From: Spirochaetaceae bacterium | GTDB taxonomy: Bacteria > Spirochaetota > Spirochaetia > Treponematales > Breznakiellaceae | Direction: 5' to 3' | DNA: 6,758 bases | Assembly: GCA_031267475.1 (NCBI GenBank) | Contig: JAIRZA010000075.1 | Location: 1 to 6,758 of the forward strand | In this document: positions 1-5,494 of the stretch, piece after piece | Numbering within the stretch: the first letter of the stretch is position 1 | Layout of the letters: each line of letters begins with the position of its first letter | Made by a program: the position numbers and the translations under genes | The notes under the pieces: generated by a model | Seen by the model: only the letters and a program-made list of their open reading frames with translations | Told to the model about the DNA's origin: nothing | Databases searched by the model: none

Positions 1-54
1 TTCCCATTTTAGATTAACCACGACATACCAGAGGTCTGCCCACACCAACGACAC
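1..54. repeat. Left copy of intergenic repeat (A-type)
   Basis: The first 21 bases recur exactly at 1635-1655, in the same orientation on the far side of the protease unit. The tail aacgacac (47-54) also recurs at 1673-1680, after a stretch that is shorter and diverged in the right copy. Bases 14-43 are also an imperfect inverted copy (25 of 30 by eye) of the unit at 185-214, so A-type and B-type repeats are related parts of one repeat family. The left edge is cut by the window, so the true extent is unknown. Confidence 0.7.
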
Positions 55-160
55 CGACCGGTTTAACGGACAATTCTGATGATTCCCGCCTTGGAGAAAA
101 CATGAAATTTACTCAATAATCCCAATTTTAACCCTGCTGTCGCTCAATAACTGTTAGCTT

Positions 161-214
161 ATCGGATTTGTTTGTGTGGTTCGTGAGGGCAGACCCTTGG
201 TCTGTTGTGGTTAA
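161..214. repeat. Left copy of 54-bp intergenic repeat (B-type)
   Basis: This stretch matches 1847-1900 at 49 of 54 positions when aligned by eye without gaps. It contains a small perfect palindrome, CAGACC-ctt-GGTCTG, with a 3-base loop; the right copy keeps both arms and changes only the loop (gtt). It ends in ttgtggttaa, which is the reverse complement of the TTAACCAC core in the A-type repeat. It resembles a REP- or MITE-like intergenic repeat, but no transposase is attached to it. The rest of bases 55-160 holds only a five-codon frame and no gene that I can support. Confidence 0.75.
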
Positions 215-259
215 TTTTCAGGTTAAAAGTAAAATTGCTGGTGAATACGGACAAAATTC

Positions 260-289
260 TTGACAGAAACAAGGGGAATAGAGTATAAA
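260..289 (+). promoter_or_regulatory. Sigma70-type promoter of the protease unit
   Basis: A perfect -35 box TTGACA (260-265) is followed after 18 bases by TATAAA (284-289) inside an AT-rich run. This is the best promoter match in the window. Transcription would begin near base 296, leaving a leader of roughly 25 bases before the protease start at 321. No operator-like inverted repeat is visible between the promoter and the gene, so there is no evidence for a dedicated repressor. Confidence 0.7.
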
Positions 290-310
290 TATATATAAAT
301 ATTCATACAT

Positions 311-314
311 GGAG
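311..314 (+). promoter_or_regulatory. Ribosome binding site that sets the protease start
   Basis: GGAG lies six bases before the ATG at 321. The in-frame ATG at 309 would overlap this site and has no Shine-Dalgarno of its own, so 321 is the better start. Confidence 0.75.
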
Positions 315-320
315 TGTTTT

Positions 321-1343
321 ATGGCTAGTTCGAGAGCTACGGCGTTGCAAAGTTTGGAAGAAAAACGTAATTCAAAGGTAATTCTGTACGCAACAAGCGA
401 TCGCCGTCATCTTGAAGCCAATATTGCCGCTGATATTTTGCCGTTTTTTGTCAATCATTTGGATACTATTGGTGATACTGAGAAAATTTCATTAGTGCTT
501 TATACGCGAGGTGGCGAAACTTTGGCGGCATGGAGTCTTGTTAATTTGATCAGAAATTTTTGTAAAGACTTTGAAGTTATCGTTCCGTTTCATTGTCATA
601 GTGCAGGGACTTTAATTTGCTTAGGAGCTGACCGCATTGTTATGACAAAACAAGCAACGCTTGGTCCCATTGACCCAAGTGTAAACGGCCCTATGAATCC
701 TGTTGCGACATTAAATAATCAGAAAATACAAGTTCCTGTGAGTGTTGAATTTGTTAATGGCTATCTAGAAATGGCAAGGGCTGAACTTGGTATTTCTGAT
801 GAACATACTTTAGCTAGTCTGTTGGATAATCTATCAAATAAAATTCACCCAATGGTGCTAGGACAAGTTCAACGGACACGAGCACAAATACAGATGTTAG
901 CAAAGAAGTTGCTTAAATATCAAGCCATAGACATACAAAAGCAAGATGATATTGTGAAATTTCTTTGTAAAGAATCTGGAAGTCACGATTATACAATTTA
1001 TCGAAAGGAGGCAAAGGATGAACTTGGATTAAATATTGAAAAACCTGATGATACATTATACGCTATCATTCAGTCAATATATGCCGATATTAAAAATGAT
1101 ATGGAATTAGATGTACCATTTGAACCGGCAATACTGCTATCAAGTAGTCCTAATTATCCATACTCGTGTAAAAGGGCTATTATCGAAAGCACTTCGTGTG
1201 GAATAGATGCGTTTGTCAGTGAAGGACAATTGATAAAACAAGTTGCATCAGCGACCCAAATACATGGGGGTATGGTTCCAAATATATTACCGCAGACTTT
1301 TATTCAAGATAATCGAACTTTTGAAGGATGGAGGCATATATGA
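321..1343 (+). CDS. SDH_sah-family (ClpP-fold) serine proteinase
   Basis: This 340-residue protein matches the pattern of the serine dehydrogenase proteinase family (SDH_sah, formerly DUF114), which is distantly related to ClpP and SppA. Visible marks in order are: a strand and glycine turn TRGGETLAA at about 62-70; the nucleophile motif HSAGT with Ser94; GPIDPS with Asp118; and IHPMVLG with His176. This gives the Ser-Asp-His order described for the family. A helical stretch (about 180-200) and a SHDYxIxRxEA motif near 221-231 follow. There is no signal peptide or membrane segment, unlike many family members, so it is probably cytoplasmic. The start at 321 is chosen over 309 because of the GGAG at 311-314. 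The stop overlaps the next start (ATGA). Composition is much more AT-rich than the genes after 2000, and repeats flank the unit, both suggesting acquisition. The family call is firm; substrate and role are unknown. Confidence 0.88.
   Translation: MASSRATALQSLEEKRNSKVILYATSDRRHLEANIAADILPFFVNHLDTIGDTEKISLVLYTRGGETLAAWSLVNLIRNFCKDFEVIVPFHCHSAGTLICLGADRIVMTKQATLGPIDPSVNGPMNPVATLNNQKIQVPVSVEFVNGYLEMARAELGISDEHTLASLLDNLSNKIHPMVLGQVQRTRAQIQMLAKKLLKYQAIDIQKQDDIVKFLCKESGSHDYTIYRKEAKDELGLNIEKPDDTLYAIIQSIYADIKNDMELDVPFEPAILLSSSPNYPYSCKRAIIESTSCGIDAFVSEGQLIKQVASATQIHGGMVPNILPQTFIQDNRTFEGWRHI
1330..1334 (+). promoter_or_regulatory. Strong ribosome binding site for the small coupled gene
   Basis: GGAGG inside the end of the protease gene lies five bases before the ATG at 1340. 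It decides that start over the in-frame ATG at 1328, which precedes it. Confidence 0.75.
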
Positions 1344-1534
1344 ACACAGAAGTAAAACTAGAATGTACCGGATTATTTCCAACATATTTAAATTTATCAT
1401 CATCAAGTACAAAATTTCAAATACAAGATGATGCAACCGCACGTTTAATTGATTTTTCCTCGTGTAATACTACAGCAATATATGTTGCTAAACAAGAGCC
1501 TATCCCTGTAAAACAACATATTACCTATCGCTAG
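1340..1534 (+). CDS. Small coupled protein of unknown function (64 aa)
   Basis: I do not recognise this protein. Its ATG overlaps the protease stop as ATGA, behind a strong GGAGG site, so the two are translationally coupled and probably made in a set ratio. This suggests a partner, substrate or regulator of the protease, which is an inference. The 64-residue sequence has no signal peptide or membrane helix. It is rich in Ser, Thr and Asn, has two cysteines (Cys9, Cys42), and its alternating polar and hydrophobic residues suggest beta strands. The TAG stop ends at 1534, directly next to what looks like the terminal end of an IS3-type element starting at 1535. The present C-terminus may therefore have been created or trimmed by that insertion. 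AT-rich, like the protease gene. Confidence 0.65.
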   Translation: MNTEVKLECTGLFPTYLNLSSSSTKFQIQDDATARLIDFSSCNTTAIYVAKQEPIPVKQHITYR

Positions 1535-1625
1535 TGGATTTTACCCAATATGGTAGACACCGTTAAGCAACTTGCCCCGGGTTAAACACATTAGGCGACA
1601 TATAGTCAAGCGCCGAATGCAACCG
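1535..1625 (-). mobile_element. IS3-family insertion sequence remnant, transposase C-terminus and end
   Basis: Read on the minus strand, 1625 down to 1563 encodes RLHSALDYMSP followed by NVFNPGQVA and TAA. This is the characteristic C-terminal end of IS3-family transposases (HSALxYxSPxxF), just after the DDE catalytic core. Homology stops upstream of this at about 1625, where the leading residues become unrelated. About 28 bases beyond the stop codon the sequence reads TGGATTTTACCCAATATGG from 1535, consistent with an IS3-type terminal repeat beginning with TG. The catalytic core and the other end are missing, so the element is dead. It lies between the protease unit and the right-hand repeats. 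Confidence 0.75.
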
Positions 1626-1634
1626 AAGCAGGAA

Positions 1635-1680
1635 TTCCCATTTTAGATTAACCACCAACCACGCTAACAACTAACGACAC
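1635..1680. repeat. Right copy of intergenic repeat (A-type)
   Basis: Bases 1635-1655 are identical to bases 1-21, and 1673-1680 repeats the tail at 47-54. The middle is about 8 bases shorter than in the left copy and diverged. The repeat begins about 10 bases past the point where the IS3 transposase homology breaks off, which makes it a plausible deletion or recombination junction. Confidence 0.7.
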
Positions 1681-1700
1681 GGCGCATTGTCTTTTTTAAC

Positions 1701-1865
1701 TCAATTTCTAAGGCGCTTTAGCGCCAAGCTTCCTGCTATACCGCTTCCTAACTTCCTGTTCACTTCAAAAATACACCCTTGAATACGATAGCACTCGTCC
1801 TTGTAAAGCAGTTCCCCCAGTACTTTGTTTTTCTCTATGTTACTGTATCGAATTTGTTCGTGTAA
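1701..1865 (-). pseudogene. Truncated GxxExxY-family gene remnant
   Basis: The minus-strand frame encodes NIEKNKVLGELLYKDECY and then IQGCIFEVNRKLGSGI, which resembles the N-terminal part of GxxExxY proteins (TIGR04256/PF13366, a PD-(D/E)XK nuclease-like family usually about 125 residues long). The expected continuation after the LGxGF turn (an LExVYxxAL-type helix with the family's catalytic glutamate) is absent. Instead the frame reads AGSLALKRLRN and stops. No ATG with a ribosome site precedes the homologous part; the frame simply continues upstream through the 54-bp repeat. I read it as a decayed fragment. A small GGCGC-ttta-GCGCC hairpin (1712-1725) lies near its broken end. Confidence 0.6.
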
Positions 1866-1900
1866 TTCGTGAGGGCAGACCGTTGGTCTGTTGTGGTTAA
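1847..1900. repeat. Right copy of 54-bp intergenic repeat (B-type)
   Basis: This matches 161-214 at 49 of 54 positions, with the CAGACC/GGTCTG arms conserved and the loop changed to gtt. On the minus strand it reads through as CPHELHEQIRYSN into the GxxExxY remnant; the left copy reads CPHEPHKQIR and then stops. The repeat may therefore be an upstream piece of a GxxExxY locus carried along with it. Bases 1901-1963 hold only an upstream region for the next gene, with a weak TTGACG (1930-1935) and TAATAT (1954-1959) pair. Confidence 0.75.
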
Positions 1901-1963
1901 AATGAGAATTGCCGCAGTCTGCGGCTAAATTGACGATTACCAAAGATTTATAGTAATATAGAA

Positions 1964-2968
1964 ATGAAGCTTATGATTTTGAAGCAAGAGAATATATTTA
2001 AGCGCCCTGGATTATTTACGCTTTGTTGCGTAGGACTCATAGCATTTGTCGCGATAATCGCCGCAACCGCTTTTTTTTTAACAGTGCGCGGGGCGGAACA
2101 AACTATGGTGCCGGATATCCAAGGCAAGAGCTTAATTGAAGCATTGCTGGAACTTCAGCAAAAAGAGCTCTATCCTCGCATTGAATTACGATATTCCGCT
2201 TCCGCGGCAGATAAAGGCTTGATACTTGAACAAGAACCCCGCGCCGGCTCGATAGTAAAGGCCGGCAGACGAATACGGCTTGTAATAAGCCAAGGCGCCG
2301 CCATAAGCGTAGTGGAAAACTATGTTGGACGCGGAATTGACGATGTTCGCATAGAACTGCAAACAATGTTTGCCTCGAATCCACAACCGCTCATAACATT
2401 GAAAGACCCAATCCTTTACCAATATTCCAGCAAACCCGCGGGCGTGGTCTTAGAACAAAGCCCCGCCTCCGGCGCTAACATATTCAGCCCCATAGAATTG
2501 GAACTTATAGTCAGCAGAGGCGAAGAAGACATTTTGCTTGAAACGCCGGATTTTATTGGACTCAGCGTAGACAAAGCCGTTGAAAAAGCCAGTAATTCCG
2601 GCATCCGCTTTAATTTTAGCACCCGCATGGGTCAAAGCCGCAGAAACGCCGAAACAGTCGTAGCACAGACACCGGAAGCCGGCTTGAAAATAGATTCCGG
2701 CGATGTTGTGGAACTCGTTGTCGCAACACCGGCGCGTATTGATTTGGACGAAAACGAAGTATTCAGCCTGTTCAAATACACACTTCCAGAGAACCCGTAC
2801 CCGCTGCCCGCCACACTTGAAGTTATCTTACCCGGAGGCGAGCGTAAAGTGCTTGCCGCGTTAAAACACTCAGGCGGTGATTTCACCTTCCCATACCGCC
2901 TGCCGTCCGGCTCTGTGATAATCCTTTCGTTACTCAACCGCGAAATGTACCGCGAAACAGTCCGGTAA
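1964..2968 (+). CDS. Membrane-anchored triple-PASTA protein
   Basis: This 334-residue protein has a short cytoplasmic N-terminus, one hydrophobic anchor (about 17-41), then three PASTA repeats at about 48-111, 115-186 and 194-254. Each repeat carries the typical motif: ILEQEPRAGSIVKAG, VLEQSPASGANI and VVAQTPEAGLKIDSGD. A C-terminal stretch of about 80 residues (255-334) is not PASTA and may be a small beta domain. PASTA repeats bind peptidoglycan fragments or beta-lactams in Ser/Thr kinases and penicillin-binding proteins. Here no catalytic domain is attached, so an envelope-sensing or cell-wall-binding role is inferred. The start is uncertain: ATG 1964 has only a weak ribosome site, and the in-frame ATG at 1973 is a close alternative. 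A T9 run lies at 2071-2079 within the anchor. The gene stands alone and ends 24 bases from a convergent gene. Confidence 0.88.
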   Translation: MKLMILKQENIFKRPGLFTLCCVGLIAFVAIIAATAFFLTVRGAEQTMVPDIQGKSLIEALLELQQKELYPRIELRYSASAADKGLILEQEPRAGSIVKAGRRIRLVISQGAAISVVENYVGRGIDDVRIELQTMFASNPQPLITLKDPILYQYSSKPAGVVLEQSPASGANIFSPIELELIVSRGEEDILLETPDFIGLSVDKAVEKASNSGIRFNFSTRMGQSRRNAETVVAQTPEAGLKIDSGDVVELVVATPARIDLDENEVFSLFKYTLPENPYPLPATLEVILPGGERKVLAALKHSGGDFTFPYRLPSGSVIILSLLNREMYRETVR

Positions 2969-2977
2969 AAGACACTT

Positions 2978-3016
2978 CCGCCGTGATAGAAATTACGATT
3001 TCCAGCGGGCTTTTTC
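2978..3016 (+). terminator. Possible weak terminator after the PASTA gene
   Basis: Downstream of the TAA at 2966, GAAAT (2989-2993) and ATTTC (2998-3002) can pair around a TACG loop, with CCGC/GCGG as interrupted outer arms (2978-2981 and 3005-3008), followed by gcttttt. The internal loop is large and the structure overlaps the end of the convergent gene, so this is tentative. Confidence 0.25.
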
Positions 3017-3709
3017 TTTACGCGCGTACTCCCAGACAGCGCCGGAGGCTTCATTGGCGGAAACACGATTACGGTCTTTGAGAGTAAATACGGCGGTATT
3101 TACCGGCAGCGCCGGATGAAAGCGCCATTCACCGATGATGACGAGCAGATTTCCCCGCGTAAGATAAGCGTTTTCGAACTGGTGCAGGCGATGATGATAC
3201 GTTTTTACCGAACCATCGCCACGATACCAGAACGACCACGTACCCAGCGCCCCCGAATGATTTTGACCATTCCATTTCGCCTCCCACTGACCAATCAAAG
3301 GATTGTCAAGACGAAGCGGCGCGGGCGCCCCGGATACGCGGGTAAAAACAAACGTTTCGCCGCCGCTTTTTGAGGCGCGTATAGTATCGCCGGATACAGA
3401 GTAGGAGTACAAATCTATCTGCGGAGACACCGCCTCGCCGCGGACAAGCGCCAGCGTATTTTGCCGCGGATATCCGGGAGTGTCCCCAGTTCCGTTCCAA
3501 ACAAGAAAACTAAAGTCATTAGAAAAAGGCCCCTCCGCCATTGCCGCCGTCCCGCCGGTACCGTCCGTGTTGAACCGGTAAAAGACACCCTCGTCAAGTT
3601 TCCAAGTTCCAATAAACGGAACATCCGCGAAGCAGAACGCGGCGTTTACGCATAAGAGCAAAACCGCCGCGCCTAATCGCAAGCCAAAAACCTTATTCAC
3701 CTTATCCAT
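2993..3709 (-). CDS. Exported GxW-repeat protein A (lipocalin-like paralogue)
   Basis: This 238-residue protein is of unknown function. The N-terminus is a signal peptide with a hydrophobic core near 12-25 and likely cleavage after Ala28 (CFA|DVP). Cys26 lacks a normal lipobox, so a lipoprotein is possible but less likely. Two repeats follow, starting PFIGTW (31-36) and NPLIGQW (136-142). The first contains a FNTDGTGG turn and NDFSFLV; the second contains KTYHH (169-173) and HQFENAYLTRGN. Both look like small lipocalin-type beta units. It is clearly paralogous to protein B along its whole length. It is the last gene of the cluster, 13 bases after the barrel gene, and its ribosome site GGGGG (3718-3722) overlaps that gene's stop as TAAGGGGG, implying coupled translation. 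Its mature end is basic and Trp-containing. Confidence 0.8.
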   Translation of the reverse strand: MDKVNKVFGLRLGAAVLLLCVNAAFCFADVPFIGTWKLDEGVFYRFNTDGTGGTAAMAEGPFSNDFSFLVWNGTGDTPGYPRQNTLALVRGEAVSPQIDLYSYSVSGDTIRASKSGGETFVFTRVSGAPAPLRLDNPLIGQWEAKWNGQNHSGALGTWSFWYRGDGSVKTYHHRLHQFENAYLTRGNLLVIIGEWRFHPALPVNTAVFTLKDRNRVSANEASGAVWEYARKEKARWKS

Positions 3710-3722
3710 ACACGCCGCCCCC

Positions 3723-4736
3723 TTAAAGCCAGTATTTTACCCCTATTGAAGGAATAACACTTGTTACATCACGCTTTCCCTGTATTAGATTGACGCGCAT
3801 TGTCGTGTCGTCCGGCTGCGCCCCCATGTTATTAACAAGGACACTGGCGAATAGAGTAAACCTGCCCAGCGTGTACGCGGCATAAGGCTCAATACCGAAG
3901 CGCGTAAAAGAACTATCCGCAGTCGCGGCAAGAGAGGCAAAAAACTTTCCACGCCAAAAATGCACAACAACCTCCGTTTGCCCGTATTCGAATGGAGAAG
4001 CCGCCTCGCCGGTTTCCGTTTTCTCAGCCGCCCACAGATTCCACCACTCAAGATTGAGCGTAAACCCCAAGCCCCCGTCCGTGTTCAGCATGAGGGACAG
4101 CGCGTAATCCAGCGAGGAGTCGTCCGTGTAATGAAACGGCAGACTATTAAGAATACTCGCCTCGCCAAAATCGAGCGTATAAGCCAGACGCAAAGACGGC
4201 TCCAGCGCGGCGTAGGCAAGCGCCTTGTCGTTCCCGTTCAAAGAACTTTCGTCAGGATTAAAGACGAACATATTTTGATTGTCCAGCGCGAAAGTAAGCG
4301 CGAACGCTTCGGCAATATCAAACGAGTACGCGACATTTGCCTCCAGCCCGCCCCTGTGCACCGGCGGCAGACTTTGCGAGTCCGTCACCGGCGAAATACC
4401 CGGGTCAGCGGTGGAAAACGTGTAAAACGCGCAAAAAAACAAATCGATGCTGTTTAGACTATTAAGATAGGCGAGAGACGGACGCAAGTTGATATAATCG
4501 TTAGCGCTGTCGTTAAAATCGCCTAAATCCATTTGAAATCCCGTGTATACACCCGAAGTCCGGCCCTCCACATCCGGCGTTTCCCGCCGCTCCAGCGCGC
4601 GCCGCCGCGCCTGTGTTTCCTGACGAAGCGCGCGCACACAAGATTCATGCAGAGGACAGCCCGGTATATAGGGCAGCGCGTCAAGAGAAGCGGCGGCGCA
4701 CAACAGCAGGACGGATAAAAAAAACTTACTCATCAT
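3723..4736 (-). CDS. Putative outer-membrane beta-barrel protein with IPGCPxHESC motif
   Basis: This 337-residue exported protein has a signal peptide (about 1-20, cleavage near LDA|LP). Next comes the motif IPGCPLHESCVRALRQE (24-40), then an Arg/Glu-rich basic stretch (about 42-53). About 280 residues of alternating hydrophobic and polar segments with short turns follow, ending in GVKYWL. The alternation, aromatic girdle residues and near-terminal aromatic fit an outer-membrane beta-barrel, but I do not recognise a named family. The start at 4736 is chosen because AAAGGGA (4744-4750) lies seven bases ahead. The longer frame from 4766 would put ten charged residues before the signal peptide and has no ribosome site; 4733 is an alternative. 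The gene sits 20 bases after gene B and 13 before gene A. The motif is almost identical to one in the 104-residue protein upstream. Function unknown. Confidence 0.75.
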   Translation of the reverse strand: MMSKFFLSVLLLCAAASLDALPYIPGCPLHESCVRALRQETQARRRALERRETPDVEGRTSGVYTGFQMDLGDFNDSANDYINLRPSLAYLNSLNSIDLFFCAFYTFSTADPGISPVTDSQSLPPVHRGGLEANVAYSFDIAEAFALTFALDNQNMFVFNPDESSLNGNDKALAYAALEPSLRLAYTLDFGEASILNSLPFHYTDDSSLDYALSLMLNTDGGLGFTLNLEWWNLWAAEKTETGEAASPFEYGQTEVVVHFWRGKFFASLAATADSSFTRFGIEPYAAYTLGRFTLFASVLVNNMGAQPDDTTMRVNLIQGKRDVTSVIPSIGVKYWL

Positions 4737-4743
4737 AGCGCGT

Positions 4744-4750
4744 TCCCTTT
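4744..4750 (-). promoter_or_regulatory. Ribosome binding site that sets the barrel start
   Basis: AAAGGGA on the minus strand lies seven bases before ATG 4736 and ten before ATG 4733. It places the start after the upstream gene's stop (4757) instead of at the overlapping ATG 4766. Confidence 0.65.
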
Positions 4751-4756
4751 TCATTG

Positions 4757-5494
4757 TTACAACCATGGCGCGCTGTCAACCCGCGTATAGGCCCAGACCG
4801 CCGGGGAAATATGAGTCTGCTGCTCCGTAACCGTGATTTTGTCCGAGCCGCCGCGTGTAAAAACGGCAAACACCGGAAGCCCGTTGTAGCCGAAACGCAA
4901 ATCGCCGAACAGTACAAGAACATTTCCCCGCGTTAGGTAGGCGTTTTCAAATTGATGCTTAATTTCGTGGTGCAAAGTTTTTGCCGTCCCGTCCGCGCGG
5001 TATTTCCACGACCACGAGCGGCCGTGCTCGCCCAAATCCCAATCCGCCGTCCATTCACCCAAAAACGAGTTATACAATTCAAGGACGGCGGGAGAACCGC
5101 GCACCCGTTCCAGCGTTAGCGTTTCACCGCCGCCGGACAGAGTGATACGGCTCCCGTTCACCTTGAACGAATAAAGATTGATGCCGTCCGCGGCCGCGCC
5201 GCTCAAAGTAAGCAAAACACCGCTTTGAGGAACAGTTTGAACATCCTGCCCGGCGTAGACCAGAAAACTAAAATTGTTGCCAAAAGCCGCCGCCGCGGTT
5301 AAGCCGTCCCCGCCCGTGCCGTCGATTCTGAATTCGCGGAAACGCTCTTCTTCACCCAAAATCCGCCATACCCCGGTAAACGGGTTGATCTGCGGCGTGT
5401 GCGGGTCCGATCCCGCCTCTTCCGGCTCCTGTTTGCAGGCGGCCAACAGCATGAAAAACGCGGCGATAAAGAAAAGAGGCTTTGTTCCGGTCAT
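4757..5494 (-). CDS. Lipoprotein B with two GxW (lipocalin-like) repeats
   Basis: This 245-residue protein has a clear lipoprotein signal: a hydrophobic core and lipobox LAAC with Cys20, followed by an acidic linker (about 21-36). Repeat 1 starts NPFTGVW (37-43) with FRIDGTGG and NNFSFLV. Repeat 2 starts NSFLGEW (142-148) with YRADGTAKTLHH (165-176) and HQFENAYLTRGN (180-191). The whole protein aligns with protein A, sharing motifs in the same order; a 12-residue block is identical. Its ATG overlaps the stop of gene C (ATGA at 5491-5494), with a modest AAAGAG site, so expression depends on C translation. It probably sits lipid-anchored at the envelope, facing the periplasm or cell surface. 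A small-ligand-binding or scaffold role is possible from the fold resemblance only. The exact fold and function are not known. Confidence 0.82.
   Translation of the reverse strand: MTGTKPLFFIAAFFMLLAACKQEPEEAGSDPHTPQINPFTGVWRILGEEERFREFRIDGTGGDGLTAAAAFGNNFSFLVYAGQDVQTVPQSGVLLTLSGAAADGINLYSFKVNGSRITLSGGGETLTLERVRGSPAVLELYNSFLGEWTADWDLGEHGRSWSWKYRADGTAKTLHHEIKHQFENAYLTRGNVLVLFGDLRFGYNGLPVFAVFTRGGSDKITVTEQQTHISPAVWAYTRVDSAPWL

Noticed and set aside
309..320. Upstream ATG extending the protease by four residues (MECF)
   Set aside because: It overlaps the GGAG at 311-314 that serves the ATG at 321 and has no ribosome site itself.
1243..1431. Alternative plus-strand frame across the protease/small gene junction
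   Set aside because: Overlaps both coupled genes in another frame, with no ribosome site and no recognisable product.
1..1900. CRISPR array from the repeated sequences
   Set aside because: Only two copies of each repeat, unequal and very long spacing, and no cas genes.
1930..1959. Promoter TTGACG-N18-TAATAT ahead of the PASTA gene
   Set aside because: Its predicted transcription start would fall on or after the ATG at 1964, so it fits only if translation starts at 1973; too weak to annotate.
2632..3066. Minus-strand open frame of 144 codons opposite the PASTA gene end
   Set aside because: Low-complexity Ser-rich translation, antisense to PASTA repeat 3 and overlapping the end of gene A; shadow frame.
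3960..4457. Plus-strand open frame of 165 codons opposite the barrel gene
   Set aside because: Arg-rich product with no domain, no ribosome site support, and fully antisense to a better-supported gene; typical shadow frame in high-GC DNA.
4616..4680. CPLHESC as a cytochrome c heme-binding site
   Set aside because: The motif lacks the CxxCH order; the histidine lies between cysteines spaced by five residues.
4737..4766. Upstream ATG giving the barrel protein ten extra charged residues
   Set aside because: It overlaps the end of gene B without a ribosome site, and would put a charged leader before a normal signal peptide; 4736 has AAAGGGA at good distance.
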